From Scolanthus callimorphus (taxonomy: Eukaryota; Cnidaria; Anthozoa; Actiniaria; Edwardsiidae): a DNA stretch of 64,000 bases. The notes beneath the pieces are model-generated. The model was not told the origin of the DNA. It worked only from the letters and a program-made list of their open reading frames with translations, and did no database searches. The stretch lies in the NCBI GenBank assembly GCA_033964015.1, contig CM066920.1, positions 8,895,912 to 8,959,911 of the forward strand, read 5' to 3'. Below, piece by piece: positions 44,301-55,186 of this stretch. The first letter of the stretch is position 1. Each line of letters begins with the position of its first letter. The translations under genes were made by a program, and so were the position numbers.

Positions 44301-44427
44301 GAACACGCTAATCACGAGTTTGTATCTGGAGTCCAGCGAGTGCGCACGATATGTACAGCATGCTTTTGAGCTCGTGGGTCCCGTGTTACAGCTCTCCTCT
44401 CTAGCGGAGGGTACGAATAGAACTTGA
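37764..44427 (+). CDS. FAM114A (NOXP20)-like protein, five exons
   Basis: Exons 37,764-38,341, 39,574-39,875, 41,600-41,796, 42,411-42,569 and 43,792-44,427 join in phases 2, 1, 0, 0 to 1,872 nt, 623 residues; human FAM114A1/A2 are about 500-560. The N-terminus is acidic and disordered (SSEEEEDFESADEGEG), typical of the family. The conserved core is SSVWGWSTWGSVLSQATASV, then SVMSMFGLKSIMQSKGMELM, EALEYLGKKTMDVISEGDPG and LLRQAKEEAEHKA with FDEHQGLAHLEALEILAKES. The C-terminal exon is helical. The vertebrate proteins associate with RAB2 and Golgi membranes; the molecular role is poorly known. I chose the ATG at 37,764 because the in-frame sequence upstream contains no other ATG. A TTCCAG acceptor at about 37,636 suggests a 5' UTR intron. 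Confidence 0.93.
38425..38792. mobile_element. CCCGGGG-ended element in FAM114A intron 1
   Basis: GGGGTGCTCGTCGGG and repeated CCTAAAAGGTACC units with a C run at the right (38,780-38,790). The flanking duplication is weak (ATATTTACC against ATGTTTACA). Confidence 0.75.
39574..39875 (+). CDS. FAM114A exon 2
   Basis: Opens with C completing Ser, then QYNVKDVDPEEDMQDSSVWG and the family WGWSTWGS motif, VIETVETSLGIPEPSEIA. Ends GTG ACA G at GTTAGT, phase 1. Confidence 0.92.
39920..40225. repeat. tandem duplication of about 153 bp in FAM114A intron 2
   Basis: ACAGTAAATCTATACCCTCA through GATCAAACCTTCGAGTGACA occurs twice in succession with very few differences. Confidence 0.88.
41600..41796 (+). 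CDS. FAM114A exon 3
   Basis: DKPGSVMSMFGLKSIMQSKG to REAMSGGQRPNLSQ, the most conserved stretch of the family. Ends CAG at GTGAGA, phase 0. Confidence 0.93.
42411..42569 (+). CDS. FAM114A exon 4
   Basis: A 159-nt exon between TTTTCAG and GTAATA coding LLRQAKEEAEHKASQQKTEE and FSTVFDEHQGLAHLEALEIL. Recognised by phase and by the family motif. Confidence 0.9.
43240..43381. mobile_element. inverted-repeat element in FAM114A intron 4
   Basis: CACTTAATGACTACTCTCTC and TGTTTCCCTCG at the left pair with CGAGGGAAACA and GAGCAGTCATTAAGTG at the right. A different element follows at about 43,390-43,600, related to 60,440-60,600. Confidence 0.8.
43792..44427 (+). CDS. FAM114A exon 5
   Basis: Opens LEAQIIDLSDERLSVLKPVL; an acidic stretch (SDEEEDESEEQDFETEIQD) is followed by amphipathic helices (ISTLAELTAKTVEQFHKIAE). 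Ends VLQLSSLAEGTNRT and TGA at 44,425-44,427. Confidence 0.92.
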   Translation: MEAQIIDLSDERLSVLKPVLRTIQDLLHFSDEEEDESEEQDFETEIQDSLAGLHLTHIPDKITQVEKRSKEWIDECVKQQDDAPGSKEPSEVYIAGISTLAELTAKTVEQFHKIAEVILLLGEKETSAVSRAQGLRKLTCCVCTEVSILSNHFAGCLNTAADDSEDPESVNTLITSLYLESSECARYVQHAFELVGPVLQLSSLAEGTNRT

Positions 44428-44460
44428 CCTACTTATACAGCACGTCTTCTGTCACATCTA

Positions 44461-44637
44461 GAGCAGATTTCGTATGACTGTGAAAGTGCAGCGACACGGC
44501 GCGCCACTGTCGCGGACGCGGCACGGAACCGGCTTGCTGTAGATACGGAATGAAATCGCGTAGTCGCGGCACGGTCGCGGTCGCGGTCGCGGCACAACTA
44601 TGTCGCGGCACTTTTCACAGTCATACGAAATCTGCTC
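44461..44637. mobile_element. GAGCAGATTTCG-type MITE, TA duplication
   Basis: Ends GAGCAGATTTCGTATGACTG and complement, flanked by TA on both sides, with inner GCGGCACGGTCGCGG-type repeats. A sister copy is at 54,166-54,356. TA duplication suggests a Tc1/mariner-mobilised element. Confidence 0.88.
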
Positions 44638-45052
44638 TATGTTGTATAAGGGAGGGACAATCGCCGTAGAAATAATTCTAGGTTTGTTACAGCGGGTTTT
44701 AGATAAGTGTCGAAATGTTTTTGTTTTTACGTTTACCTTCGTAGAAACAATGCTAGGTTTGTTAGAGCGGATTTCAGATGAGTGTTGAAATTATTCGCGT
44801 TTACTTTCAATTCTCATTGGTCGCTTATTCCTGCCATCCAGCCATGTATTTAATGATCACGTGCTCACCGCGTGATTGTGTTTGTTCTTGATTTGGCTTA
44901 CAAAGAAACCGTCACGTGTTCAATGAGTGATGGTGGCTTTACTTCCCTTGTCCTTGGCTGACTGGGAAACCATTCAGCAGCAACTTGTAATTTATCTTGT
45001 TTATGATTGGCTGGGTGCATTAGATCTTATTGCAGTCATTTGAAATTCGCTC

Positions 45053-45258
45053 TTATTTCTTGTCCTTGTCCGTATCCAGCGGGAGTGCGAAAAGTGAATC
45101 CGGTTTGTAATACTGCTCTGTAGCAATGTCAGGTATTTTCAGGTTGTCGCTGCTTCGAAGGTGATAGTTTATTGTATCATTTGTAAAATTTATATCTGTA
45201 AATCTGACCAGCCACGAAGTCCCTATTTCCACACTTTCCGCGCTATATTCAGTTGTAG
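45053..45258 (-). CDS. unidentified terminal exon
   Basis: A long T-run and CAG acceptor just above 45,258 is followed by a 67-codon open stretch ending in TAA at 45,053. It reads TTEYSAESVEIGTSWLVRFT, then NFTNDTINYHLRSSDNLKIP, and a basic end DTDKDKK. Composition looks like real protein, but I do not recognise a family and cannot find upstream exons. Could be a last exon of a minus-strand gene starting to the right. Confidence 0.35.
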
Positions 45259-45527
45259 CTGAAAAAAAAAAACACTGGAAGTTAGAATCCGTGCGATTTA
45301 GGGAGCTCCACCAGCGCATGCGTCGTTAGGTCTGGGCCCCGCATTCTTGTCACAAAAACAACGCAATGCATCGTGGGTATGGTGAGTAATCCTTTTAAAG
45401 TCAAACAGGTTTCTTTTTTCAATTTTTCCAACCGAAATGTGTTTGCTGTGTCGCCACATTTTTTGTTCCTGTCTTTAATATTTTTCCCATTTGATTTGAA
45501 CCTCTAGGGGCATGAAGGGTCCTAGAT

Positions 45528-45803
45528 GTACAGCCTATTGCGTTTGACTGTTTGACCCTAACAGTTCGTACGTTATCGTACGAACGTTTTCGTACGTTAT
45601 GTTTGAACGTTGCGTTTCTAGGATGGAACGAGACGTTTCTATGGAGAACCAAAGAGTTCTGCCCTCTCTGATTGGTCAGTGAAAAATAAACATGGCCGTT
45701 GCCCTTGGAAACGTCTCACTTTATGTCTCACAACGCAACGTTCAAACGTCCGAACGTAACGTACGAACTGTTTGGGTTAAACAGTGAAACGCAATCGGCT
45801 GTA
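45528..45803. mobile_element. inverted-repeat element, about 276 bp
   Basis: ACAGCCTATTGCGTTTGACT ... AACAGTTCGTACGTTA at the left pairs with TAACGTACGAACTGTT ... AACGCAATCGGCTGT at the right. Confidence 0.85.
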
Positions 45804-45879
45804 AGAACTCTCGCAACGCTGGAATCATTAGTAAATAAAGAACACAAAGAGAGAATAATTTTGAAACGTTTTAGCGTTG

Positions 45880-46240
45880 TTCTGAACTAGTCATTGGTTT
45901 CGAGTTTCACAAGCCCAGACCTAGTATTATTTAGCCACACGTGCTGGGGTTGGGAAATCTAATTAAACCTTCAATTTTACCCTGCAAGGAAACAGGTTTC
46001 ATTTCAGAAGCCATTAGTATCACTAAAGTGAAGGTCGTAAAATGTTTTCTACCAATTGGGGCCGCCAATAAAAAAGAAGCGAGGGCATTTTACTTGTTTA
46101 ATTGGCCCCGCCGGCTAAATTGCTATTAATCTACAAATTTAATGGGCCAGACTTGAGGTGCCATGAGTATTCTTTACTATTTTCGTCCTTTTTTCGAGCT
46201 TTCGCCGCGTGACAGCAATGCGAAGCTGGCCAGGATTTTT
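45880..46240. repeat. duplicated non-coding block (partner 52,650-53,060)
   Basis: Shares TCACAAGCCCAG, ACACGTGCTGGGG, TTAGTATCACTAAA, ATTGGCCC and GGCCAGGATT in the same order and orientation with 52,650-53,060. Not open in a conserved frame. Its partner lies just upstream of the candidate first exon of the cryptochrome. Confidence 0.65.
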
Positions 46241-47215
46241 TTTTCATAAAATACGGTTTATCTATTCCGCCTTCACTTTTAGTGATGGCTCTTCGCTTTT
46301 TGCCTCAGAATTAAGCGTTCTTTTTGACAGCCTGCTCGAAAATAACTCGCTCGGCCAATTCTAAGTGAATTAGTATTGTGGGGGAGGGGTAGTGCCAGGT
46401 GGAAGAAAACAAACGTTCTTTATCCTGTAACATTCACGTGGATTGGATTCTTTCAGGTACCAGGGATGGGGTTAGGGTTTCTCATATAGAAAAGACCATC
46501 ATGGCTCATAAATTGAATCCGCCTTGACGTTAAAGAACCAAGGGGACGCGGGAATGATAATCCTCAGTGACTTCAATACTAACTCACACGTCATTCAAGA
46601 TTGTAGATATAGTAGGCCGCCCCAATATAAGGAGAAATATATCCGATAACGCTTAGAGGTCCTTAGAGCCTTTGGATGGCACTTTTGCTCTTTTATTATA
46701 CATTGTACTCACTATCTCGATTCTGATTGGCTAAAAGCGCGCGCTTTACTTTGGGAATCACGCACTTTAAGGGTCTCCAAGGAATCAGCATGCTGATTCT
46801 TGAAGAATCAGCTAGCTGATTCTTGATCCTACGCGCGCAATGTTTCATGGGACTACAGCCCTTGAATGTTTCCCCTATTTAACAAGGCGCTTGTGTAAAA
46901 GAATTGCTTGACAGAAATAAAGTATTTTCACTGAATCAATGTATAATAAATTAATTATTGAATTCGGTTTTTGTGATTTCCAGAATGAACAATATCTCGC
47001 CAAGTGGAATCAGGCTCGGCCTTACGGCCTCGCCTGATTCCACTTGTCTCGACATTGTTTATTCTGGAAATCACAAAAACCTCATCCAATAATTGCTTAA
47101 AATCAAAACAAGCGGGGTGAAAATGCACGAGTGTGCAGTACAGACTCTAATATACTGGGGTTTTTTTTTGGAGAAATAATTTGTGCTTTGAACCTCACTC
47201 TTAAACCTGTTGTAC
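46241..47215. other. intergenic repeats
   Basis: An inverted-repeat element lies at about 46,964-47,094 (GGTTTTTGTGATTTCCAGAA and complement around GCCTTACGGC). Sequence near 46,715-46,860 is rich in GCGCGC and GATTCT repeats. No gene seen. Confidence 0.5.
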
Positions 47216-47509
47216 ATAGCTGTTTCAGGTAACACGCGACTTCGCCTTTGCCGCCAGAGTTTGGCAGTTGGGTTTTCTGTGAAGTTGGGTTTTCCGTGTC
47301 GTGTGAGCCAATCATATCCTTACTCAGTGCATTCGATTGGCTTCCCTTGCGAGACATGTCGCGACAGAAGCCAATTCACTGCACTAGGCGAAACTAGGCA
47401 AGGATCTGATTGGCTCACATGGTTTGATTGTCTACACAGGAAAACCCAACTGCCGAAAGCCCTCTCGATGTTTTGAACGCTCTGGGTCGCGTGTTACCTG
47501 AAACAGCTG
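47216..47509. mobile_element. inverted-repeat element, about 294 bp
   Basis: AGCTGTTTCAGGTAACACGC at the left and GCGTGTTACCTGAAACAGCT at the right. Interior contains GGTTTTCCTGTG-like inverted pieces. Non-coding. Confidence 0.83.
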
Positions 47510-47843
47510 TAAAAATCAGACATCCGACACTTTCTTGGAGGATCATGCTTCACATATGACGTCAAATGGAAACCTCTCGACACCATAACTTCGCGGCTTT
47601 TTATCGGATCGTGCTCTAATTGAAATAAGCTTTTCTCTAAAAAAGATAATAAAAATTGATCATGTTGATTTTGTGTCATACACTCTTTCATGAGTTCTGT
47701 ATTTAAATTAATAAAAATAAATAAATAACTTTTTATCAGTGCATCTAGCTCATAGAGCTATTGGGGACACTAAACAACGATAAACAAGGAACAAATGTGT
47801 TAAACCCCCAACTGGCCGTGCGGCAAGCCAGTTGGCTATATAC

Positions 47844-48338
47844 TTAAGCAATAAAAAGCGGATTTCCGTGGTTTATAATGTGAGAAACGCACGAGGGATG
47901 CTGAAAAAACACGAGAAACGTTTCAGCTCGTGAGTTTCAAACTTTTCAAGTGTTTTTCCAGCATCCCAAGTGCGTTTATCACATTATAAACCACAGAAAT
48001 CCGCTTTTTATTGCTTTTTTAGAAAATAACACCTATGTTGTATTGTGAATGTGCGCATTCTGATTGGTTAAAAAGCGTGTTTGTAAGACCTGAGAAACAC
48101 GATTGTCACGCAACGCTGTCGCGCGTGTGTATGTTATTTTCTAAAGGCAATAAAAATACTTTCTGCGTGCTCTCTGGTTTCTTACAAACACTCGGGGAAT
48201 GTTGGTCGAACTGATAAAACTTGAAAGACACTCGCCTTCGGTCGTGTCTTTCAAGTTTTGATCAGTTCTCCCAACATCCCGGCCCCTCGTGTTTGTAAGA
48301 AAGCAGAGAGTACGCGGAAAGTACTTTTATTGCTTAAA
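47844..48338. mobile_element. composite of three palindromic elements between TTAA sites
   Basis: Three palindromes follow each other: 47,848-48,016 (GCAATAAAAAGCGGATTTC and complement), 48,018-48,145 (TTTAGAAAATAACA and complement) and 48,148-48,335 (GCAATAAAAATAC ... GTACTTTTATTGC). The outermost ends read TTAAGCAATAAAA and TTTTATTGCTTAA. Confidence 0.7.
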
Positions 48339-48339
48339 T

Positions 48340-51300
48340 ATCACATTGGCTAAGGATGCTAAGGATATCACATTGGTAAGGATGTATGGGAAGAGAGAAA
48401 ACAAAATACAGTAAATGTATGAAAATGTGACGAAAAGTGGGGATGCTCGAGCACCCCCTTATGGCTCCGCCGCCTATGAAAACTGACTGGGAGCTCCGCT
48501 TTTAGGCAGCGCTAAATCTATATATTAATGTTAATTACACAAAGTGCGTCTTGCACCCTGATTGCGGAAGTCGTAAATCTATCTGCTCGATAAAAACTAG
48601 ATATCAAACACCACTTCTAATTTCACGTGGACGGAAACCTTATAGAAACAAGAGAAATCTCCTTCAACGCTGTACGGCGCATGCGTTCACGATATCTGTG
48701 CATGTGCATGGTGGCTTTCGAGAACGTGTGTTCTGTGTCGAGATCTCAGATGCATTGAGCTTAACACACAAATTACACAAACCACAGTTGTACAGGAGCA
48801 CTGGAAAGTCGGCAAAGACAGGTTAGCTTCTATCATGGAAAATCCCCTTAAGTATTTGATCATTTGATCACCATTTATATTTGAGAACGTACAAAACATC
48901 TCTATGTTTTTCTTTTTTAAATATTAAGCTTACATGTGGGGAGGAACTTTCGTTCTCCTTGACTTGAAAGTCACCATCGAATCCTAGAGAGTGAAAATCC
49001 TTCCCCGCTCCGCTTACTTTTCAATTAAAAAGATCGAAAAAACAACAGACAAATGGAAAGATAAGGACGAACCTAAATATATTTCCTTTTTTATCCATGC
49101 CAATTAAGGAAAACGAGGACAATAAATCCGCTTTGAGTTTATTTAGATTTTAAGGTATACAATTTGTTAATATGATATAAAGGGACGTTTTTTAAGAATT
49201 CCTGATTATATTATTGTGTATATTTTTTGCTTTGTTTGTTAGTACAGGTTAGAACTCTCGGAAGTGAAAAACAAAAAACTAAGCACGACGCTCTCCGCTC
49301 TGTTCGGGTAAATGCCGTTTTAACAATATTTTTTTCAGTAACAGTAAGGAATTTCACTTGTACTGGACAAAACAAAAATACACGAGTTCGAGTTGCTACA
49401 AACTCGATTCGTTTAGTAGCGCGCGCGCGCGCTGGACGAACAATTGTATTTGCTCAAGTTTGCCACACGAGCAAATCTGACCAAATATGAATATGCATTT
49501 ACCATGTAGCATGCAAATATGGTCAAGCAAATACGCGGTATTTACCGCATTTTCTTTAGGTGTGCCACAGGCTTACCAAATATTTCGTCAGATTTACTTA
49601 GTGGCAAACTTGAGAAAATCCAAATTTTCCGTCCAGCGCGCGCGCTACTAAAGGAATCGAGTTTTGAAACGAGTTCGAGTAATACTTCGTCATCGCAGTG
49701 TCCGTTTAATTCGTAACTACCTTGTGGCGACAACCCAAACAGACCCATCGAACTTATATAACATTTGTTCAAGGAAAAAAAAACGCTCACAAAAACAGGA
49801 AATTTAACGCAAAAGTGAGACTGGCTTCTGATTGGTCCGTTGATAAATGTTACTTTTACTATGTCACACTCGTAAATTTTCGTCAAGACGGTCGATAGAA
49901 TTCATTTTTTTTCCGCAAAGAACACGATGACTGTGACAACCGAATCCCAAATATCTAAAATGGTGTTTTTTCTGCATTTGCTCCGGCCTCTTAAACGGTG
50001 TTACAAACAAAAGGTGAGGGAATGTGGTTTTCTTAATATTTTGGAGCAAAAAGTGTTGCTTTTCGCGATCGAATGAAAATTTTAATAATTGTTTTTCTTA
50101 TGTAATCGTCACGGCCATTATATCTAATTTTATTCATGTGGGTATTCTCTCTTTTTTCAAGGATGCTGAAATGTAGTTTGGATTTAATTTTAAAAAATGA
50201 GGTCCCTGCTAGAAGAGGCCACTTCTATTTGTCCTGTGTTTTGAAAAGTGGCCTCTGAACACGAAATGTCACAACCTCGTCCAGGATCGTGGACGTATAT
50301 AATTGACTGGTTTGGCTGGTTTACAGAAATGGCGTCAGTGTATTTTGCTTCGAAAACAGAGCGCAGAAACCCATCCATGGGAAAAGCTGAATTTCCCAAG
50401 GCACACGTATGGGAAGTGTTCGGAATTCACAAGGATGGCCATGGGCAATCCGAACACTTCCCATTCTTCTACCATGGGAAATTCAGCTTTTCCCATGGGA
50501 TGGGTTTATGCAGAAATTCTCTGTATTCAGCTCTCCTAAAAATCTTGGCGTGCTCGTTGATGTGCTCGAAATTATTTTGTCCACTGCAGTGACGACAGTT
50601 TTCACTTTATGTCGCTAGGTAACGGAAACTCACGTGATTGATTTTAACCAATGGGATGCGCGTATTTTGGCAAATGAATGAAATATATGAAAACGCGGTT
50701 TGTTTGCAAGGCGATCAACACTTTTTTAGCAGAGAGAACAGCAGGGACAAATTTTCGCTAACATCACATTTTTCTTATCGAAACGTCTTCCCAGGAGAAC
50801 ATTAAAAAATCACAGGGCCATCTCCTTGTCCAAAACGTCCCAAGCCTGATTCGGAAGGGATGCAGAACAGATATTTTGCGGAACAGATGTCGCTTTGGTG
50901 TATGCAAGAAATGAAACCTTCACTCCTTTTCCGAATAATTGTGCTACGCCGCTGATTTCCCCTGCAAGATATTTTACTACACGACAGACAGCCCCAGCCA
51001 CCGCCGTGACGAGTGAAATGGTCGGCCATTTATTTTACTGGAAGACAGATAAGGCACCAATTTCTGCATTCAATTAAATGGTCGGCCCTTTTAAATGAAG
51101 TCTTTTTTATGTCTTTTCTTAACCTCAATAATGTTTCTTTCTTTAATAATGTTCCCAACCGACAATACACCCATAATGTCCTCGGCTTGGGCGTAATGTT
51201 TTCCCATTTCAGATCACGTGGCATTCCTATGAGTATTCTTTCTTTGTTTTTCTGCTACGCACGGAAGGATATATGAATATGGAAGCATCCAAACAAAGAG

Positions 51301-52640
51301 AGAATACTCATGGGAATGCCACGTGATCTGAAATGGGCAAAACATTACGCCCAAGCCGAGAAGGTCTAGATTGCTTGCTGTGTCCCTCATTCTTCGCGAT
51401 TCTTCATTCCTGTCTTTTTAATCTATTATTTTTATTTCATTTGAACGTCTTTCTGGTCTTTTACGTAAAACCATTCGAAACCCGGCTTCAGGCACAAAGC
51501 GAGCCAACCTCGATAAAATGCATTAAAACCGCGTATTTCCGACGTATTTAGCGTGTAGAGCAAAACTGGCAAAACCAGTAATGTCTTTTCTCGACTCCTA
51601 GCCAGGAAAAAAAGGATCTGAGTATTTGTCAACAGCTAGTGTCAGTGAAGAAGAGATAATTTTCCCAGCCATGTAGCAAGCACTAGGCCCGGGGGGTGCT
51701 CGTCGTACCTTTTAGGGTTTAAAATCAGGCCTCTGGTACCTTCTACGGGGTAAAATTCGAAAACGTGTAATTTTTTCCAGATAGGTAAGAGGTCCGTAGC
51801 AAATCACACTTGTTGGCACCCTGAATTTCAGACGTATTTTCCCTCGTAAAAAAATATGAGAGAAAATTACGAGGGAAAATACGCATTGTTGGTATCTTTT
51901 AGGTGTTAGGGTCAAAATCAACTAAGCGACGCCATGTTTGGTACCTTTTAGGGGTAAAATCGAAAGTTCCCCCCCCCCCCCCCGGGCACATAGGTCGCAC
52001 ATAAATGCGTCACAACACATAAGCGAAAAAATAAAAATAAAAATAAAAATGAAGCTAAAAAAATTAATCACGTAACGACAAAAACATGTCAACATACGTT
52101 GGTTCCAAAATAAGAAATTCGCCAGGACAACTGAATCAGTTCTTGGGCCAGCAATATGCGTGAAATTATTTAAGGGGACGGGTTAGGGAGAACTAAGGTA
52201 AACTGATGCAAACAAATTCCATACCCCACCTTTATTATAGCATTTTTTGGGGGGAATACCCAAAATTCAGGACTCCCCTCAAGAAATCTAATAGGAAAAT
52301 ATGTAATGAAACGACCATCTACGCGCCAAAAAAGGTTTATGAAAACTGACTTGAAGGAGCTGGCCTAATTTCCTAGCTTTCGCAATGGCTATCAGTACTA
52401 AATGTTCCCCCTACAGAATCTGTGATACCAGTCTGATACTATCTGGTACATATTGAAGTTTTTGGTTTTATATAAAAGCCCTCTATTTTCACTTTATTTT
52501 TGTAAATGGCCCCTCAATTTCTCCTCAAATTCCCCCTTTCCCCCCCCCCCCCCCCAGCCCCTTAATTAAGCTTCTGGCCAGAAACGAGGGAGTTGATGAA
52601 CATATTTCTGAGGAACAGGTTCGTTAATTCGTTAGTATTC
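48340..52640. other. intergenic repeats
   Basis: Inverted-repeat elements are visible at about 49,375-49,700 (CTCGATTC and GCGCGCGC arms), 50,368-50,513 (CATGGGAAA/TTTCCCATG arms), 51,180-51,361 (CTCGGCTTGGGCGTAATG arms) and 51,688-51,986 (CCCGGGG type). A C-run lies at about 52,539-52,556. No convincing exon. Confidence 0.55.
51688..51986. mobile_element. CCCGGGG-ended element
   Basis: Begins CCGGGGGGTGCTCGTCG and ends in a C run plus GGG; internal repeats of TACCTTTTAGGGGTAAAATC. Flanks CACTAGG and CACATAGG are alike apart from one base, an imperfect duplication. A relative is at about 38,425-38,792 in FAM114A intron 1. Confidence 0.8.
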
Positions 52641-53185
52641 CCGCGAGAGAAGTTGAACATGTTTTAGCACCGTTCTCGTACGAGTTGCACAAGCCCAGCC
52701 CCCTTAGTTGCCCTTCATTCACACGTGCTGGGGCTGGAAAATCTAATTGAACTACAGTTCCTTCTTCTACTCCTTCTTCTTCTAAGATATTAAATTAAAT
52801 CATTAAAAATTTTCAATAAGAATTTGCAATTAAGAATTCATTAGTATCACTAAAATGAAGGACGTAAAACGAATTCTACCAATCGAGGAAGCTTTCAGGA
52901 GCCTATTACAGGAAGTGGGGGTATTTTTCTTGTTCAATTGGCCCCTCCGGCAAAATTAATGTCTTGCGAATTTCTTGGGTCAGACTTGAGATTAATTTGT
53001 CCTTTTCTTCTGAGCCTTTGTTGCGTGTGGAAGCAACGCGAAGGTGGCCAGGATTATTCCGTTGGTTTTTGCTGCTAGACACCAAGAGCTGCTTTGCAAT
53101 TTGTTTGAAATTTGAAATTAAAACAGCAGACTGAAATTACAGAGCAGTTGTGGCGACTGGCAAGGAAAGCGGGCAAACTAGACGC

Positions 53186-53233
53186 ATGGAAATCACGGAA
53201 AATACTGGCTTCTCTTCTGAGTCGTTTGCGATG
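53186..53233 (+). CDS. candidate first coding exon of the cryptochrome
   Basis: ATG and sixteen codons (MEITENTGFSSESFAM) end in phase 0 at an excellent donor (ATG|GTGAGT). The first PHR1 exon opens in phase 0 at 57,313 after a TATCAG acceptor ([12 protein letters not shown]), so the two would join. Nothing else supports the link; the cryptochrome can also start at its own ATG at 57,346. Confidence 0.35.
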
Positions 53234-54165
53234 GTGAGTTTTTGCCCTTTGTTCCGCTTCATTCATTCGTTCGTTCGGTTCGCCTGGAAGGTCTAGATTT
53301 TACTTTTGATTTATGTTCTATCGAATGTGCTGCAATTCTTACTTCAAGAAAGCAATCCTAAAAACAATTCTTATCTCAGATCTGTCTTTGGTATCAGAAA
53401 GCAGAATCAGGACCAGCTGCCAGATCAAAGGATGCCGGTTTGTCTGGAGCTGTTGTTATATAACGAAGCGCGGTTTCAATTAATTCTTTAAGAGATATCA
53501 TGCGCGTTGATCATTTTTTCCAACGGAAGCCATTTTCTGTTTAGTTCGCCATTCTTTTCGGTTCAGCTGGAAAAATTTACAATCAGGAAAGATTTTCCAG
53601 CAAAATTAGAGATCGAGACAGAAAATAAATTCGTAACAATTTGCGCAAGGCAGACGGAAACTGCGAATGTTTTGTTCGCGGCACTTATTTAATAAGCGCA
53701 TCTTTTCGATGAATAAATAGCGCGCGCAACTTTTTGCGCAAAAGCTAAAGGTCGTGCCAAAATTCGTGCCCAAGCAATCAAAAGTTTTATACTATAAAGT
53801 CTTATGAAGCGGCATCCTTTGCCGAAAAGGAAAGGTTCGACAGAAGAAGTTCGACTTTTGCCCTGGGCCTTAGGCCTTGGGCTGAGATTTGGCCCCAATG
53901 AACTCTCAAAACGCGATCGATACTTTGCTTGAGTGATCACCAAAAAATAGCGCTTGACGGCCAAATACAATTCACTATAGCAATCGTTTCTGAAATAACG
54001 TAGGTGCATATTTAAACAGAAGGAAACGCGTAAAATCCAACCGGTCTTCTTAGGGGTCACTTTTAGGGGGTGGGTCCCGACAGCCGTACCTGTTGAACAT
54101 TGCGACATCAACTGAAATGCAATAATAATGAATGATGAAAGCGTAATTTTATTCTGCCAGCATTA

Positions 54166-54356
54166 GAGCAGATTTCGTATGACTGTGAAAAGTACCGTGA
54201 CAAAGTTGTTCCGCGCCGCGACCGTGACCGTACCGCGACTACGCGATTTCATTGGCGATTTCATTCCATTATTTACAGCAGGCCAGGTTCCGTACCGCCA
54301 CCGCGACAGTACCGCGCCGTATCGCGGCACTTTTCACAGTCATACGAAATCTGCTC
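54166..54356. mobile_element. GAGCAGATTTCG-type MITE, second copy
   Basis: Same ends as 44,461-44,637 and TA on both flanks. Inner sequence has the same ACCGCGAC-type repeats in different arrangement. Confidence 0.88.
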
Positions 54357-54582
54357 TACTCTCCACAGAAGGAAAGTGATATTTTTTGGCGGATATTCTA
54401 TAGTTAGGACCCTCTGATTTTGCTATAAACCGGGTGCTCCAACTTTAAGTATCACTAAAAACGGGAGTAAAAGCGGTGCCCGAAAACTTCTTTGACAAAC
54501 AAAGCGCCTTTTTAAAAATGGCATACGTGCGTGGCCTCGCGAGCTCTTTATACCTATACGTTTTGACCTCTCTCTGTCCTAT

Positions 54583-55186
54583 TGCACCAGTCAATTGACA
54601 GCCCCGCACCCCCCCATTCGCGCATTAGCGGGGCATTCACTTTTTGGCAAATGAAAGGCAGTGAGCGCCTCGGTTTGCGGGGACAATCTGAGAGGTGAAT
54701 GCACCGTCCCAAAGGTAATAATTAAGAGTGAATGCGCTCCTTGTCCAATAAATTTAGAAGATAACACAAAGGATTTTTACTCACTGAAAAGAGTTATGTC
54801 AATGGTGCCCAGTTTTCAATGCAGCCGCAGCCGATCGCAAAGCGTAATAAAACCATATTTTTCTACTTGCATGTACTTTCGCTAGTGTAGATTAAAATAT
54901 AATACGTGTAATCAAGTAACAAAAATCTGTATTTGTCGTGTCTTTTGTGAAGTAAAGGGGTGTTCATATGGAGGTGAGACAGCTCGGAAAGCGGGCTGGT
55001 TTCTGTTGTGTTGTGTCCCGGGGAAGAGAGTGACTCCCCGCTCGATGTACTGCGTGGAAGCCGTGAAAGAAAGCGCATCTCCCGACCAACGGGGCAGTAA
55101 TGTATTGTGAATTCTGTACGAAAGCCCCGCTAGTACCCCGCTAATGCGCGAATGGGGGGGTGCGGGGCTGTCAATTGACTGGTGCA
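54583..55186. mobile_element. 604-bp element with about 50-bp terminal repeats
   Basis: TGCACCAGTCAATTGACAGC through CGCGCATTAGCGGGG at 54,583-54,632 is found in reverse complement at about 55,137-55,186. The interior is non-coding on both strands. Confidence 0.9.

Noticed and set aside
50810..51001. Minus-strand frame ending NQAWDVLDKEMAL
   Set aside because: No splice context, no recognisable family, and it overlaps another open frame; probably chance.
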